Below, in pieces: positions 24,545 to 33,596 of a stretch of DNA of 64,000 bases. The DNA lies in NCBI GenBank assembly GCA_036488875.1, contig DASXGW010000004.1:124001-188000 (forward strand). Reading direction: 5' to 3'. The notes beneath the pieces were generated by a model. The model was not told the origin of the DNA. It ran no database searches and saw only the letters and a program-made list of their open reading frames with translations. The stretch's first letter is position 1. Each line of letters opens with the position of its first letter. A program made the position numbers and the translations under genes. The DNA comes from Candidatus Baltobacteraceae bacterium. GTDB taxonomy: Bacteria > Vulcanimicrobiota > Vulcanimicrobiia > Vulcanimicrobiales > Vulcanimicrobiaceae.

Positions 24545-25300
24545 TCACAAGCAGTCGGGAATCGGCTGGCTCAAATCCATCTTGTCGAGCCTCTCGCTTG
24601 CGTCAAACGTCATCGTGACGTTGGTCGAAAAGTAGCAGCCCGGCTCAAACCGTCCAGGAAGCGACACCACGTCGCCCTTTGCTGCCAGGCCGTGCAACCG
24701 CAGCGCGCGATATACTTGGGCTCGGGGCATCCCCTCGGTAAGATTCGCGAACATCCATTGACGATTAGCCGCCGATATTGCCACGATCGCGGCGCTCATG
24801 TCGCGGATTGCGCCTTCGAGTTCCGCACCAAGTGCCGCCAATCGCGCCGGGTCGTTCTTGACGGTCGCATACACGCGCTGCCAGTTCGAGCTGGCTTTCC
24901 CCATGTCGAGCGTCGCGAGCATTGCGGATGCCTCCTCTTCGCGCTGCACCTCACGGTCGAACTCCGGCGGTTTCACGACGTGAGCGCTCACCGCACTCGA
25001 TATCCAAAGCACCGGTTTCCCGCCGGCGTCCTTGCCCGCGTAAAAGACATAGGGAAAGTCCTTGGGCATGTCCGCAGGCGCCTTCGTAATCGCATCGTGC
25101 ATCAGTTCGGTCGCCCCAAGCACGTACGCGGTCAGGTCGAGTATGTCTTGGTACGACATTCGTTGCCCTTCAACGGTGACGTACGGCGGCCCGTCGTTCG
25201 ATTGAGCTCGCGAAGGCGCCGATAGAGAAAAGAAAAGGAGCGATCCAGTCAGCATGAGCCCCAGGACCGAGCATGCGCGGCACGGTAACGGTCGTTGCAT
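24545..25300 (-). CDS. secreted hypothetical protein
   Basis: An exported protein of 251 residues (236 if the ATG at 25255 is used) with a signal segment 'LMLTGSLLFFSLSAPSRA'. The mature part is helical and charged, ending in 'LTEGMPRAQVYRALRLHGL...GCYFSTNVTMTFDASERL', which resembles the SmpA/BamE-type two-strand motif in outline only. The start is unresolved: the ATG at 25300 shares its bases with the ATG of the divergent TPR gene. Codon use is less biased than in neighbouring housekeeping genes. No family recognised. Confidence 0.65.
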   Translation of the reverse strand: MQRPLPCRACSVLGLMLTGSLLFFSLSAPSRAQSNDGPPYVTVEGQRMSYQDILDLTAYVLGATELMHDAITKAPADMPKDFPYVFYAGKDAGGKPVLWISSAVSAHVVKPPEFDREVQREEEASAMLATLDMGKASSNWQRVYATVKNDPARLAALGAELEGAIRDMSAAIVAISAANRQWMFANLTEGMPRAQVYRALRLHGLAAKGDVVSLPGRFEPGCYFSTNVTMTFDASERLDKMDLSQPIPDCL

Positions 25301-26687
25301 GTCCCTGCTATTCATCCGATTGGTGGCGGCAGCCCTTTGCATTGCCGCCGTGCTGGTTCAGTCTCGAGCGTACGCGACGGCGGGCCCGGCGCCGGCCGGA
25401 AATTGCGTGGTTCCCAAACGCCTTCATCTCACCGATATCATCTTCGCTGGAGTGCACGCTGATGCGACGCTCATAACGGCCCTAACCAAACGTCTGCAAA
25501 AAGAAGACTTTGACGCCGTTGGAAAATCCGTGCCCGATCACTTCTCCGATCTGGGCTGGCTGACCGTGGATGTACTGGAAAACTCGGGTTACGCGCCTGC
25601 GGCCGTGCTGGAAACCGGCGGTACGACCGGCCTGATCGATGAAGGCATCCGTCAAGAATTCTTGCACGCCGAGGAAGTACGTCCGCAGATGGAGTGCGAC
25701 CGAGCGATCGCGACGTACCCAAACGAAGCTCTTCCGCGTACCGCGCGCGCGGCAATCGAACTGAAAAGCGGTAATTTTTCTGCGGCCGCTTCCGACTATT
25801 CCGTGGCGATCGCTACGGAACCGGAGTCGAAGACGGCGCGGTACGGCCGAGCACTGGCGTATTACCGGCTAGGGAAGTATGCGCAAGCGCAGGAGGATGC
25901 AAATTACGCGGTGGGTTCCGACGTCGGCAATGCGTACACCCTGCGGGCTTTGATTCGTGAGGCGCTTGGTGATGACGACTTGGCGACCGCCGACGCTGCG
26001 AGTGCACTGAAACAGTTTAAGGCGAACCAAATCGACGGAAGTTCGGCGCAATATGCGCTCGCCGCGGCGTACTCAAATCTGGGGTACTTTTCGGCGGCGA
26101 TCGCGGCGTTTGATGCGGTGCTCCAACAGCAACCGTCGCAGCCGTACGTGCTGGAAGGACGCGGTGCAGCGTATTTTTCGAAGGGAGACTCAGCCAAGGC
26201 AATTCGGGACTTCACCGAAGCGTCGCGAGCTCCAAACGGGCAGCGAGCGTTTCTCGAGCTAGCGGTGGTGAAGTTCTCCATTGGAGATGTGTCGATGGCT
26301 TTAAAGAACGCAAAGCGCGCGTACGAGACCAATCCAAATGATGCGTACGCCGCTCTATGGTTGGTCGTTGCGAGCCGCTCACTCCACCTTCGGGCACCGG
26401 CCGTCGCTGCGAAAGCGGCGACGTTGCCGAAATGGCCGGCTCCAGTCATTCGAGCCTATCTGGGCGCGATGCCGTTTAGCGCGCTCGAGGCCGCTGCGGT
26501 ATCGTCCTCCCCTTTTACCGCCCGAATGCAGCTCTGTGAAGCCCGCTTTTATTCGGGCGTGCACGATTTGCAAAGCGGCCGGAACGATCGTGGGCGCGAG
26601 CTGCTGCGGCTGGCAAAAGCTCAGTGCCCCTTTGCTGAGGCTGAACGCGCCGCCGCAGCCGCGATCCTACGCAGCGAGTCACCGTAG
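25299..26687 (+). CDS. secreted tetratricopeptide-repeat protein
   Basis: A 462-aa protein with a signal peptide (MSLLFIRLVAAALCIAAVLV) and a solenoid of TPR-like repeats from about residue 140 to 400, for example 'ARYGRALAYYRLGKYAQAQEDA' and 'YVLEGRGAAYFSKGDSAKAIRDF'. Such repeats scaffold protein-protein contacts outside the cytoplasm; the partner is unknown. The ATG at 25299 is preferred to 25254 because it begins the signal peptide. Cysteines near both ends may form a disulfide. Confidence 0.75.
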   Translation: MSLLFIRLVAAALCIAAVLVQSRAYATAGPAPAGNCVVPKRLHLTDIIFAGVHADATLITALTKRLQKEDFDAVGKSVPDHFSDLGWLTVDVLENSGYAPAAVLETGGTTGLIDEGIRQEFLHAEEVRPQMECDRAIATYPNEALPRTARAAIELKSGNFSAAASDYSVAIATEPESKTARYGRALAYYRLGKYAQAQEDANYAVGSDVGNAYTLRALIREALGDDDLATADAASALKQFKANQIDGSSAQYALAAAYSNLGYFSAAIAAFDAVLQQQPSQPYVLEGRGAAYFSKGDSAKAIRDFTEASRAPNGQRAFLELAVVKFSIGDVSMALKNAKRAYETNPNDAYAALWLVVASRSLHLRAPAVAAKAATLPKWPAPVIRAYLGAMPFSALEAAAVSSSPFTARMQLCEARFYSGVHDLQSGRNDRGRELLRLAKAQCPFAEAERAAAAAILRSESP

Positions 26688-26691
26688 CCGG

Positions 26692-27630
26692 TCACAACGG
26701 CGATTCGTCCGTACGCGCGAGCGTCAGGCGAATTCCATCGTCGTAGCTGGTTTTAGGAAGCTCGCCGAGGAGACTGCTCAGCCTCGCGTCGCTGAGAACG
26801 ATCGGATTCGACATCAGGTAATTCATCTCGGCGAGGCGTCGCATTTGGGGGTTGAAGATGCCGAAGATTTGGAGCAAGGTTTTGTTCACGACGAAGTATC
26901 GCGGCTTATGGCCGCATGCGGCATAGATTTTGTCCGAAAACTGGCGCAGCGTGATTTCACCCGGACCTCCGTAGTTCCAAAACGTTCCGTAGCTGCGTGA
27001 ATCGTCGAGCAACCGGACGGCTACGGCAGCGCAATCGGGAATGAACGCCCACTCGTGGCGTACGTCCACGGGGCCGATCATCATCGAACGTTCTCCCTTC
27101 GGCGCGTTCGCGAATTGCGCGGTCAGATAACTCTTTTCCATGCCGGGTCCGTAGAGATCGGGTAGACGCAACTCCACCGTTTCGATACCGTGACCGTGGG
27201 CAGCTAGCAGCAGGTCTCCTTGCTGCTTCCGCATCCTCGCATTAAAGGTATGGGGTTCACGGGGATGCGTTTCGTCGACCGTATGCGTTCGCGGCAACCC
27301 GTACGGATAGACGGTGCCAATGAGCAACATCCGCTTGACGCCGGCCGCTATTGCGCCCTCGAGCGTTACACGCATCAAGAGCGGGTGGAGCTCGAAATGG
27401 TCGTAAGGGACGCCGACGAGATAGATCGCCGAATCAATGCCTTCGAGCGCCGTACGTGCCGACACGGCATCGGCGTTCCACGTCCTCAGCTCGGCTCGGG
27501 AATCGCTTCCGAAGACTTTCTCGAGCGATGGTTGGTTTCGACCGATCACTCGGTACGTGCGTCCCTGGTCGCGGAGCACGCGCGCAATTGCGCGCCCGAC
27601 CGCCCCCGTTCCACCGATGAGTGCTACCAC
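26692..27630 (-). CDS. NAD-dependent epimerase/dehydratase family protein
   Basis: A 312-aa Rossmann-fold protein of the extended SDR class: nucleotide motif GGTGAVG (residues 6-12), 'SAIYLVG' strand and 'LRLPDLYGPGM' substrate-loop region. The usual YxxxK is not clearly present; 'TVYPYGLPRTH' occupies its region, so catalytic competence is uncertain. It follows the NmrA-type gene by 34 bases and is probably co-transcribed and under the same TetR control. Confidence 0.82.
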   Translation of the reverse strand: MVALIGGTGAVGRAIARVLRDQGRTYRVIGRNQPSLEKVFGSDSRAELRTWNADAVSARTALEGIDSAIYLVGVPYDHFELHPLLMRVTLEGAIAAGVKRMLLIGTVYPYGLPRTHTVDETHPREPHTFNARMRKQQGDLLLAAHGHGIETVELRLPDLYGPGMEKSYLTAQFANAPKGERSMMIGPVDVRHEWAFIPDCAAVAVRLLDDSRSYGTFWNYGGPGEITLRQFSDKIYAACGHKPRYFVVNKTLLQIFGIFNPQMRRLAEMNYLMSNPIVLSDARLSSLLGELPKTSYDDGIRLTLARTDESPL

Positions 27631-27664
27631 CGAAAGTACCTCCGTGCGACATCATTCGCCGGAT

Positions 27665-28750
27665 TCATCCCTCCGCTTGCGCCCGTTGTCGATCGAACGG
27701 TTTGACGAGGTGCTCGCGCCGCCAGACTGCAGACTCCGGCGCAAACTCCGGCGCGGATGGAAACGGCCGGCGAAGCTCGCGATCGTAGCGCTCCAGGTTG
27801 TAACTAGGTCTGAAGGGGACGGTGAGAAATTGCGCGAGCTGACGAAGCCCGTTGCCAAAGGTGCGCCGATTGGCCGGCAGTGCCGCGTATCGGCGAGCGA
27901 TCGTCTCAAAGTCTTCGGGTGGGCGGCCGGTTACGTCGAGCACGTCATTGGTTGGCGCACCTAACTCGAAGGCGCCGAGTTCGTGATCGCGATTGTAATA
28001 GCGTATGCCGGCGAGGACGTCTATCGAAAGGCCCGCGGCTCGGGCGGTTTTGTAGAACAGCCACATCGGCGTCGGCACGACGCGCACCGATCGCCCGACG
28101 GCCCGGCCGATTGCCGCGGCCATCTCTTGCGGGCCGAGCAGTTCCGGCCCGGTAGGCCGGTAGGTTTTCCCAGAATGCCGATCGGGATCGATCAACGCCG
28201 CGACGGCAACGCGTGCGATGTCTTCGTTTGACGGCGGGGCGTTTCGGCTGTCGCCGTTGAGTCGAGGGAAGATGCCGAGATTGGCGGCGAGTCCGGTCAT
28301 CACGAGATACGCCTCGGCGAAGTAGCCTGGTCTGAGGATCGTATGTCCGACGCCGGGCGTCATCGAGAAGAGCCGGTCGACCAGCCAGTGCTGGCGGGTC
28401 ATGAGTGAGGGATGCGAGGGGCTCGCCAGCCATTGGGTAAGGCCGACGATGTGCTCGAGCCGCGCGGCCTTGGCGGCCACGGCGAATGCGACTGCGCCGT
28501 GGATCATGTACGGATCGAAGGGCGGGCAGTAATAGGCGCGCTGCACGTCCTTGAGCGCGTCGATGATTCGCTCGGCGTCGCTCAGGTCGGCGACGGCGAT
28601 CTGTGCTCCAAGCGCCTGCAGTCGCGCGCTGCGATGGTCGGCTCGATGCACCAAGGCGCGCACCGGATATCCGGCTTGCAGCAGCTCCGCAGCGACGACG
28701 CTGCCCGTCTTTCCGGTTGCGCCGGTCACGAGGATCCTCGGCTTGATCAT
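27665..28750 (-). CDS. NmrA-like NAD(P)-binding protein
   Basis: A 361-aa atypical SDR: GATGKTG dinucleotide motif (residues 10-16), 'VRALVHRADHRSARL', 'VADLSDAERIIDALKDVQRAYYCPPFDP' and 'TILRPGYFAEAYL', the pattern of NmrA/QOR2-type proteins that reduce quinones or sense NADP. The C-terminal 70 residues are an unassigned extension. GGAGGAG precedes the ATG. Its promoter lies under two palindromic operators shared with the divergent TetR gene. Confidence 0.85.
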   Translation of the reverse strand: MIKPRILVTGATGKTGSVVAAELLQAGYPVRALVHRADHRSARLQALGAQIAVADLSDAERIIDALKDVQRAYYCPPFDPYMIHGAVAFAVAAKAARLEHIVGLTQWLASPSHPSLMTRQHWLVDRLFSMTPGVGHTILRPGYFAEAYLVMTGLAANLGIFPRLNGDSRNAPPSNEDIARVAVAALIDPDRHSGKTYRPTGPELLGPQEMAAAIGRAVGRSVRVVPTPMWLFYKTARAAGLSIDVLAGIRYYNRDHELGAFELGAPTNDVLDVTGRPPEDFETIARRYAALPANRRTFGNGLRQLAQFLTVPFRPSYNLERYDRELRRPFPSAPEFAPESAVWRREHLVKPFDRQRAQAEG

Positions 28751-28769
28751 GTGCTCCTCCGTCTACGCT

Positions 28770-28787
28770 TGGTACCAGTCGGTACCA
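28770..28787. promoter_or_regulatory. TetR operator candidate, proximal to NmrA gene
   Basis: Inverted repeat TGGTACC-AGTC-GGTACCA. It lies just downstream of the predicted transcription start of the NmrA-like gene, where a bound repressor would block elongation. It shares the GGTACC core with the second site 15 bases away. Confidence 0.65.
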
Positions 28788-28793
28788 CAAGTA

Positions 28794-28822
28794 TTGCCTA
28801 TTATGGTACCGCATAGTACCAT
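28794..28822 (+). promoter_or_regulatory. TetR gene promoter, leaderless
   Basis: TTGCCT (28794-28799), 17-base spacer, TACCAT (28817-28822). Six bases separate the -10 from the GTG start at 28829, so the mRNA should begin at the start codon. Confidence 0.6.
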
Positions 28823-28828
28823 TGTCAA
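28800..28828 (-). promoter_or_regulatory. NmrA-like gene promoter
   Basis: On the minus strand TTGACA (28823-28828), 17-base spacer, CATAAT (28800-28805): a near-consensus sigma70 promoter. It completely overlaps the TetR promoter on the other strand and contains the operator 28803-28822. Confidence 0.8.
28803..28822. promoter_or_regulatory. TetR operator candidate between divergent promoters
   Basis: Inverted repeat ATGGTAC-CGCATA-GTACCAT, a perfect 7-bp palindrome with a 6-bp spacer. It occupies the spacer between -35 and -10 of the minus-strand promoter and covers the -10 of the plus-strand promoter, so one bound TetR dimer would shut both. Confidence 0.75.
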
Positions 28829-29458
28829 GTGAAGCGTCAAGAGAATATTGAAGCGACCGGACCGCGCGAACGCATCCTCGAGGCTGCGTTCGCGGCGTTC
28901 ATGGAGAGCGGCTATGCATCCGCAAGTACGCTGGACATCGCGACGCGCGCGCGCGTTTCGAAGCGCGAACTTTACGCGTTGATCGGCAACAAGCAAGAAA
29001 TCTTGACTGCCTGCATCAGTGAACGAGCCAAACGACTCCAGGCCCCGAGGGATTTACCCGTTCCCCGCGACCGGGCAACACTCGCGCGCGTGCTGGGTTC
29101 GCTCGGTGCGCAGCTCGTTCGCGAGGTTACCGATCCTGCGGTCGTCGCGGTCTTCCGTCTCGCAATCGCCGAGGCCGTGCGTGCGCCCGAAGTTGCGCAA
29201 GTTCTCGACGCAGTCGGCCGCGAGACGAGTCGCACGGCTGTACGGACGATTATGGCGCAGGCGAAAACGGCGGGACTGCTCGACGGCCGGCCTGCCGACC
29301 TCGCCGATCAGTTCGAAACCCTGCTCTGGGGAGACCTGATGATCGGCCTGCTCCTTGGCGTCGCCGAACGCCCTACGCGTTCCGAAATCGAGCGACACGC
29401 GCGAGGTGCCGCCGACGCATTTTTGCGGCTCCATCACTGCAGCGACGGCATTACCTGA
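28829..29458 (+). CDS. TetR family transcriptional regulator
   Basis: A 209-aa regulator with an N-terminal helix-turn-helix ('RERILEAAFAAFMESGYASASTLDIATRARVSKRELYALIGNKQEIL', about residues 13-59) and a C-terminal ligand-binding domain of the TetR_C_33/AefR kind. It likely represses both itself and the divergent NmrA-like/epimerase operon through the two GGTACC palindromes. Its ligand is unknown. The GTG start lies directly behind the -10. The 3' end overlaps the convergent comEC gene by 25 bases. Confidence 0.92.
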   Translation: MKRQENIEATGPRERILEAAFAAFMESGYASASTLDIATRARVSKRELYALIGNKQEILTACISERAKRLQAPRDLPVPRDRATLARVLGSLGAQLVREVTDPAVVAVFRLAIAEAVRAPEVAQVLDAVGRETSRTAVRTIMAQAKTAGLLDGRPADLADQFETLLWGDLMIGLLLGVAERPTRSEIERHARGAADAFLRLHHCSDGIT

Positions 29459-31728
29459 GCAGTCGTACCGTCGCTCGTCACGACGACGGCGCCGTTTTCG
29501 TCGGTCCGATAGATCGTGGCGCCGAATCGTTCGAGTGTCTCGATGGTCGAAGGCGCTGGATGTCCGAAAAGATTGTGGCGGCCAACCGAGATGATCGCGT
29601 AACGAGGCTGCACTGCCGCAATGAACGCAGGCGTCGACGAGTATGCGGAGCCGTGATGACCGACCTTCAGCACCTCGCATCGGAGGTCCGCGCCTTGCGC
29701 TAAGAAGCGCTCCTCCGCCGCGGCGCCGGCGTCGCCGGTGAAAAGCATGCAGAACGATTTGTAACGCAACGTGAACGCGACTGAGTTTTCGTTGATATCG
29801 TTGTGGGAGTTGGCGATCAACGGCAGCGATGGTCCGAGAAAGTGCAGCACGACGCCGTCGTCGGTGCGCCATTCGTCGCCGGCGCGCGGATAAACGATCG
29901 GCACGCGCTGCGCGTGCGCCGTCGCGAGAGAGTCTTGGTAGGCGTGGCCGCCGTAACGCTGACCGCCGTCGGCGAACTCTGTTACGCGCAGCTTGCGCAG
30001 GACCGGGGCGATGCCGCCGGCGTGGTCGCCGTGCGGATGCGAAAGCACGATGGCATCGAGGGCGTGGATGCCCTGGCGCAACAAAAATGGAACGACGACG
30101 CGTTCCCCGACGCGCTCGGCCAACGATTCGTCGTTTTGCGGACCGCGCTCGAGACGTCCGCCCCCGTCGACGAGCAGCGCGTGTCCGCGCGGCGTCCGTA
30201 CGACGATTGCGTCCGCCTGACCGACGTCGAGAACCGTGATTTTCAATCGGCGATCGTCGAGATGCGGCGGCCACAAGACGAGTCCGGCGGCGAACATCGT
30301 CGCCGTACACGCGGCGACGTACGCGCGCCGTTGGACGAGTACGGGCGCAGCGAGGAGCGCGGCGTCGTAGATCGCGATGCACCACGCCGGTGCGGGCGTC
30401 ATCGGGATTGCCGCATCGGGCAATGACGCAAACGTTCGTACCGCTCCGAGCATCCACGCGAGCGGCCACGAGTTGAGATTCGCGCACGCTTGCGCGAGCG
30501 GCGGGCACCACCACAGCAGCAGCTGCGCCGCTCCCAGCGCCATCGTGGCGGCGACGCACGGAACCACGGCAAGATTCGCAGGCAATCCAAACGTGCCGAA
30601 CTGCAGAAAGATTGCAGCGGTCAGCGGCCAGGTCGAGAGCTGCGTCGCCGTCGAGAGGACGAGCGCTTCGCGCGCCAGATGCGGCAGCGCGGCGATGCGG
30701 TCGATGACGCGCTCGACGAGCGGTGCCAGCGTGAAAATCCCAGCGACGCACGAAAACGAGAGCGCGAACGACGGCGTCGCGACGCTTTGCGGCCGAACGA
30801 ACACGATCGCGAGCGCCGCGAGTGCCAACGCGTTATACGAATAGGTCGCGCGGCCGCAGGCACGCGCCGTCAATGCCGCGGTCACCATGGTTGCGGCGCG
30901 AATCGCCGGGAGCTGCGCGCCGCTCCATACCGCGAACGTCCAAACGGCAAGTATCGTCAACACGCACGCGCTCCACCGCGGCAGCGACGCCGCCGAGAAC
31001 AGTGCCAGGCAAAGAGCGGCAACGGCGCCCGCGTGCAATCCCGCCGTCACCAGCACGTGTACCGTTCCCGTCTCCTGAAACTCGGCACGCAGATCCGGCG
31101 GCAGCGCCGAACGTTCGCCCCACAACTCTCCGGCGAGCACCGAGGCGTACGGCTCGCCCAATCGCGCACCCAGCTGTTCGTGCGCCCACGCGTGCGCTTT
31201 CGCAAGCCAAACCTCGACACTCTGCGTGGAAAAAGCCCGCACGACGAGCGTTCTCGCACTTTCCAGTCGTGCGTCGAAGCCGCGCTCTCGCTGCAGCGCG
31301 CGTTCGCTCGGTTCGCCCGGATTGCGTGCATCGTCGAACGGCTCGAGCCGTCCGCGTACGACGATGCTCGCACCGATCGGCGGTGCGGGATCCGGAAATC
31401 GCACGAGCACGCGCAAACCGTCGAGGCTCACGACCGTATCGCCGTCGCCGTTGCGGTCGAGGACCAGCGCGTCGTATTGCGCGGTACGCCGCTCGACGAC
31501 GTGCGGCTCCGCGCGCGCGTGCAGCCATCCGCTGAGGGCACCGAGGACCAGGACGGCGGCCAACAGCGTTCGAAACGCCGGAGGCACGCGCGCCTCGCCG
31601 AGGGTATAGACCAGCAGTCCCAGCGACGCGGCAGCGACCACGAGCCGCGCGTCCGTCGAAAGGGGCGCAACCGCGAGCGCGCCGAGCACGGCACCGCTCG
31701 CGCACAGAATCAGTCCCGAGGCCGGCAT
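29434..31728 (-). CDS. comEC: ComEC/Rec2 DNA-uptake channel
   Basis: A 764-aa membrane protein. An N-terminal DUF4131 region with an OB-like extracytoplasmic domain precedes the multi-helix Competence domain ('GELWGERSALPPDLRAEFQETGTVHVLVTAGLHAG', about 205-240), then a metallo-beta-lactamase-like domain from about residue 500 with 'DVGQADAIVV' and 'LSHPHGDHAGGI' (about 558-567). In natural transformation ComEC carries single-stranded DNA across the inner membrane, and the MBL domain is thought to degrade the other strand. Its DNA receptor ComEA is encoded about 6 kb away. Confidence 0.93.
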   Translation of the reverse strand: MPASGLILCASGAVLGALAVAPLSTDARLVVAAASLGLLVYTLGEARVPPAFRTLLAAVLVLGALSGWLHARAEPHVVERRTAQYDALVLDRNGDGDTVVSLDGLRVLVRFPDPAPPIGASIVVRGRLEPFDDARNPGEPSERALQRERGFDARLESARTLVVRAFSTQSVEVWLAKAHAWAHEQLGARLGEPYASVLAGELWGERSALPPDLRAEFQETGTVHVLVTAGLHAGAVAALCLALFSAASLPRWSACVLTILAVWTFAVWSGAQLPAIRAATMVTAALTARACGRATYSYNALALAALAIVFVRPQSVATPSFALSFSCVAGIFTLAPLVERVIDRIAALPHLAREALVLSTATQLSTWPLTAAIFLQFGTFGLPANLAVVPCVAATMALGAAQLLLWWCPPLAQACANLNSWPLAWMLGAVRTFASLPDAAIPMTPAPAWCIAIYDAALLAAPVLVQRRAYVAACTATMFAAGLVLWPPHLDDRRLKITVLDVGQADAIVVRTPRGHALLVDGGGRLERGPQNDESLAERVGERVVVPFLLRQGIHALDAIVLSHPHGDHAGGIAPVLRKLRVTEFADGGQRYGGHAYQDSLATAHAQRVPIVYPRAGDEWRTDDGVVLHFLGPSLPLIANSHNDINENSVAFTLRYKSFCMLFTGDAGAAAEERFLAQGADLRCEVLKVGHHGSAYSSTPAFIAAVQPRYAIISVGRHNLFGHPAPSTIETLERFGATIYRTDENGAVVVTSDGTTAQVMPSLQ

Positions 31729-31776
31729 TCGCAGTTCTACTGCGACGGTGCGTGCCGACGGCTAGAACGGAGAAGC

Positions 31777-32700
31777 GTGCGAATCATTGTCACCGGCGGA
31801 GCCGGCTTCATCGGCTCCCATATCGTCGACGTGTATCTGGCGGCGGGACACGACGTGCTCGTGCTCGATTCGCTCTGGGAACACGGCGGCGGCCGCCGGG
31901 CCAACGTTCCCGACCGCGCGTCGTTGGTTCACATGGATATCCGCGACGAAATGGTCGGGCGCATGTTCGCCGAGTTCAAACCGGAGATCGTCAGCCATCA
32001 CGCTGCCCAGCACTCGGTGGCAATCTCGTCCCGCGATCCCATTTACGACGCGCAAGTCAACGTCATCGGCATGCTCAACGTGCTCGAGAACGCCGTGAAG
32101 GCGGGAGTTCGCAAAGTGATCTTCGCGTCGAGCGGTGCGACGTTCGGCAATCCCGAGAAGTTCCCGATTACCGACGACACGCCGCAGTTACCGACGTCGC
32201 CGTACGGCATCACCAAGATGGTGACCGAGCATTATCTGCGCTTTTACAAAGCCGAAAAGGGCTTGGACTTTACGGCACTGCGCTACGGAAACGTTTACGG
32301 CCCGCGCCAAGATCCCAACGGCGAGGCCGGCGTCATCTCGATCTTCATCGGGAAGTTCCTCGAGAAACAAGGCATACGCATCGATTGGGACGGCGAGCAA
32401 ACCCGGGATTATGTCTACGTGGGCGACGTTGCGCGCGCGAACCTCGAGGCGCTCGAGCGCGGATCCGGCGGCTGTTACGTGATCGGCACCGGGGTGAAGA
32501 CGAGCGTCAACGCGATCTACCGCGCGCTGGTCGAGATCAGCGGCTTCGAAGCGCCGGTCACCCACGCTCCACGCCGGCCCGGGGATCCGCGCGACGCGCA
32601 GTTCGACGCAAGCCGCGCTCGCAAGGACCTCGGCTGGAGCGCGACCACGAAGCTGATCGACGGCATGCGCCTCACTTACGAGTATTTCAAGGCGCTCTGA
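31777..32700 (+). CDS. UDP-glucose 4-epimerase-like nucleotide-sugar epimerase
   Basis: A 307-aa extended SDR: GGAGFIG (residues 7-13), 'DSLWEHGGGRR', 'HHAAQHSVAISSRDP', catalytic Tyr143-x3-Lys147 (YGITK), and 'LRYGNVYGPRQDP'. It would interconvert nucleotide sugars (GalE or a close relative) for surface polysaccharide synthesis. The GTG at 31777 follows a GGAG; the much longer open frame upstream is antisense to comEC and is not coding. Confidence 0.93.
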   Translation: MRIIVTGGAGFIGSHIVDVYLAAGHDVLVLDSLWEHGGGRRANVPDRASLVHMDIRDEMVGRMFAEFKPEIVSHHAAQHSVAISSRDPIYDAQVNVIGMLNVLENAVKAGVRKVIFASSGATFGNPEKFPITDDTPQLPTSPYGITKMVTEHYLRFYKAEKGLDFTALRYGNVYGPRQDPNGEAGVISIFIGKFLEKQGIRIDWDGEQTRDYVYVGDVARANLEALERGSGGCYVIGTGVKTSVNAIYRALVEISGFEAPVTHAPRRPGDPRDAQFDASRARKDLGWSATTKLIDGMRLTYEYFKAL

Positions 32701-32736
32701 AGACTTTTTGACGCCTGGGCGTCTACGCTGGGCGGG

Positions 32737-33594
32737 ATGATTCTCGGAAGCGATCGGAAGCTGCGCCCGCTCTGGCGAGCCTTGCTCTTTTTCGCCTTAG
32801 GCAACTACGCGCTGCCAAAGATCCTCGAACAGCCCACGGCGGCCCTCGCCGCGGCGATGCACGTCCGTATGGACCTCTCGGCGGGGACCGTCGCCTTCTA
32901 CGAAGCGATGACGCTCGCGATCGCCCTTTTCTTGACTTGGGTCTTCGGATGGTACGAGGCGCGGCGCGTTGATTCGTACGGTCTTTCAGTGCGTCAAGCG
33001 TTCGGCGCACGGTTTTGGGAAGGTTTCGCGATCGGCGTCGTCAACGCGGGTGCGGTCGCCCTCGGCATGATGGCGTTGGGCGGCATGACGATTCACGGTC
33101 TCGCTCTCAGCGGGCCGCCGCTGATTTTTGCGGCGTTGGCGTGGCTTGGAACCAATCTTGTCATCGGGTTGGGTGAAGAGATGTGGTATCGCGGATACCT
33201 GTTTCAAACGCTCTGGAAATCGTTAGGGTTTTGGCCTTCCGCGATTGCCATCGCACTTCTTTTCGCTTACGACCACTACTTCTTCAAGCAAGGTGAGAAC
33301 GTGTGGGACGTGATTACTCTGGTTAGCTTGAGCATCTGGGTGTGTTACAGCGTGCTGAAGACCGGTACGCTATGGCTAGCCGTAGGTTACCACGTTGCGT
33401 TCGATTACATGCAGCTCTTCGTCATCGGCACGAAAAACGGCAGCCTCGTGCCGGTCGACCATTTGCTCGACGTGACGTTCAGCGGGCCGGCGTGGTTGAC
33501 GGGTGGCGTGCTCGGTACCGAAGCGAGTTTCCTGATGTATCCGCTGATCGTTGCCATGTACGTCTACGTTTGGTGGCGGTTCGCACCGCCGTAG
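32737..33594 (+). CDS. CPBP family intramembrane metalloprotease
   Basis: A 285-aa membrane protein with about seven helices and the Abi/CPBP motifs: EExxxR at residues 147-152 (EEMWYR), a downstream FxxxH ('FAYDH') and a later 'GYHVAFDY' His. The fold is related to Rce1 prenyl-protein proteases; prokaryotic members act in peptide processing or self-immunity, with the substrate unknown here. GGGCGGG directly before the ATG is a weak ribosome-binding site. Confidence 0.88.
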   Translation: MILGSDRKLRPLWRALLFFALGNYALPKILEQPTAALAAAMHVRMDLSAGTVAFYEAMTLAIALFLTWVFGWYEARRVDSYGLSVRQAFGARFWEGFAIGVVNAGAVALGMMALGGMTIHGLALSGPPLIFAALAWLGTNLVIGLGEEMWYRGYLFQTLWKSLGFWPSAIAIALLFAYDHYFFKQGENVWDVITLVSLSIWVCYSVLKTGTLWLAVGYHVAFDYMQLFVIGTKNGSLVPVDHLLDVTFSGPAWLTGGVLGTEASFLMYPLIVAMYVYVWWRFAPP

Positions 33595-33596
33595 AC

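Noticed and set aside
29054-30751. 565-aa minus-strand frame overlapping comEC and the TetR gene
   Set aside because: Arg-rich out-of-frame shadow; comEC in another minus frame carries all conserved motifs.
32709-32722. GACGCC-TG-GGCGTC palindrome as terminator or operator after the epimerase gene
   Set aside because: The T run precedes rather than follows the stem in the relevant direction, and no regulator gene is adjacent.
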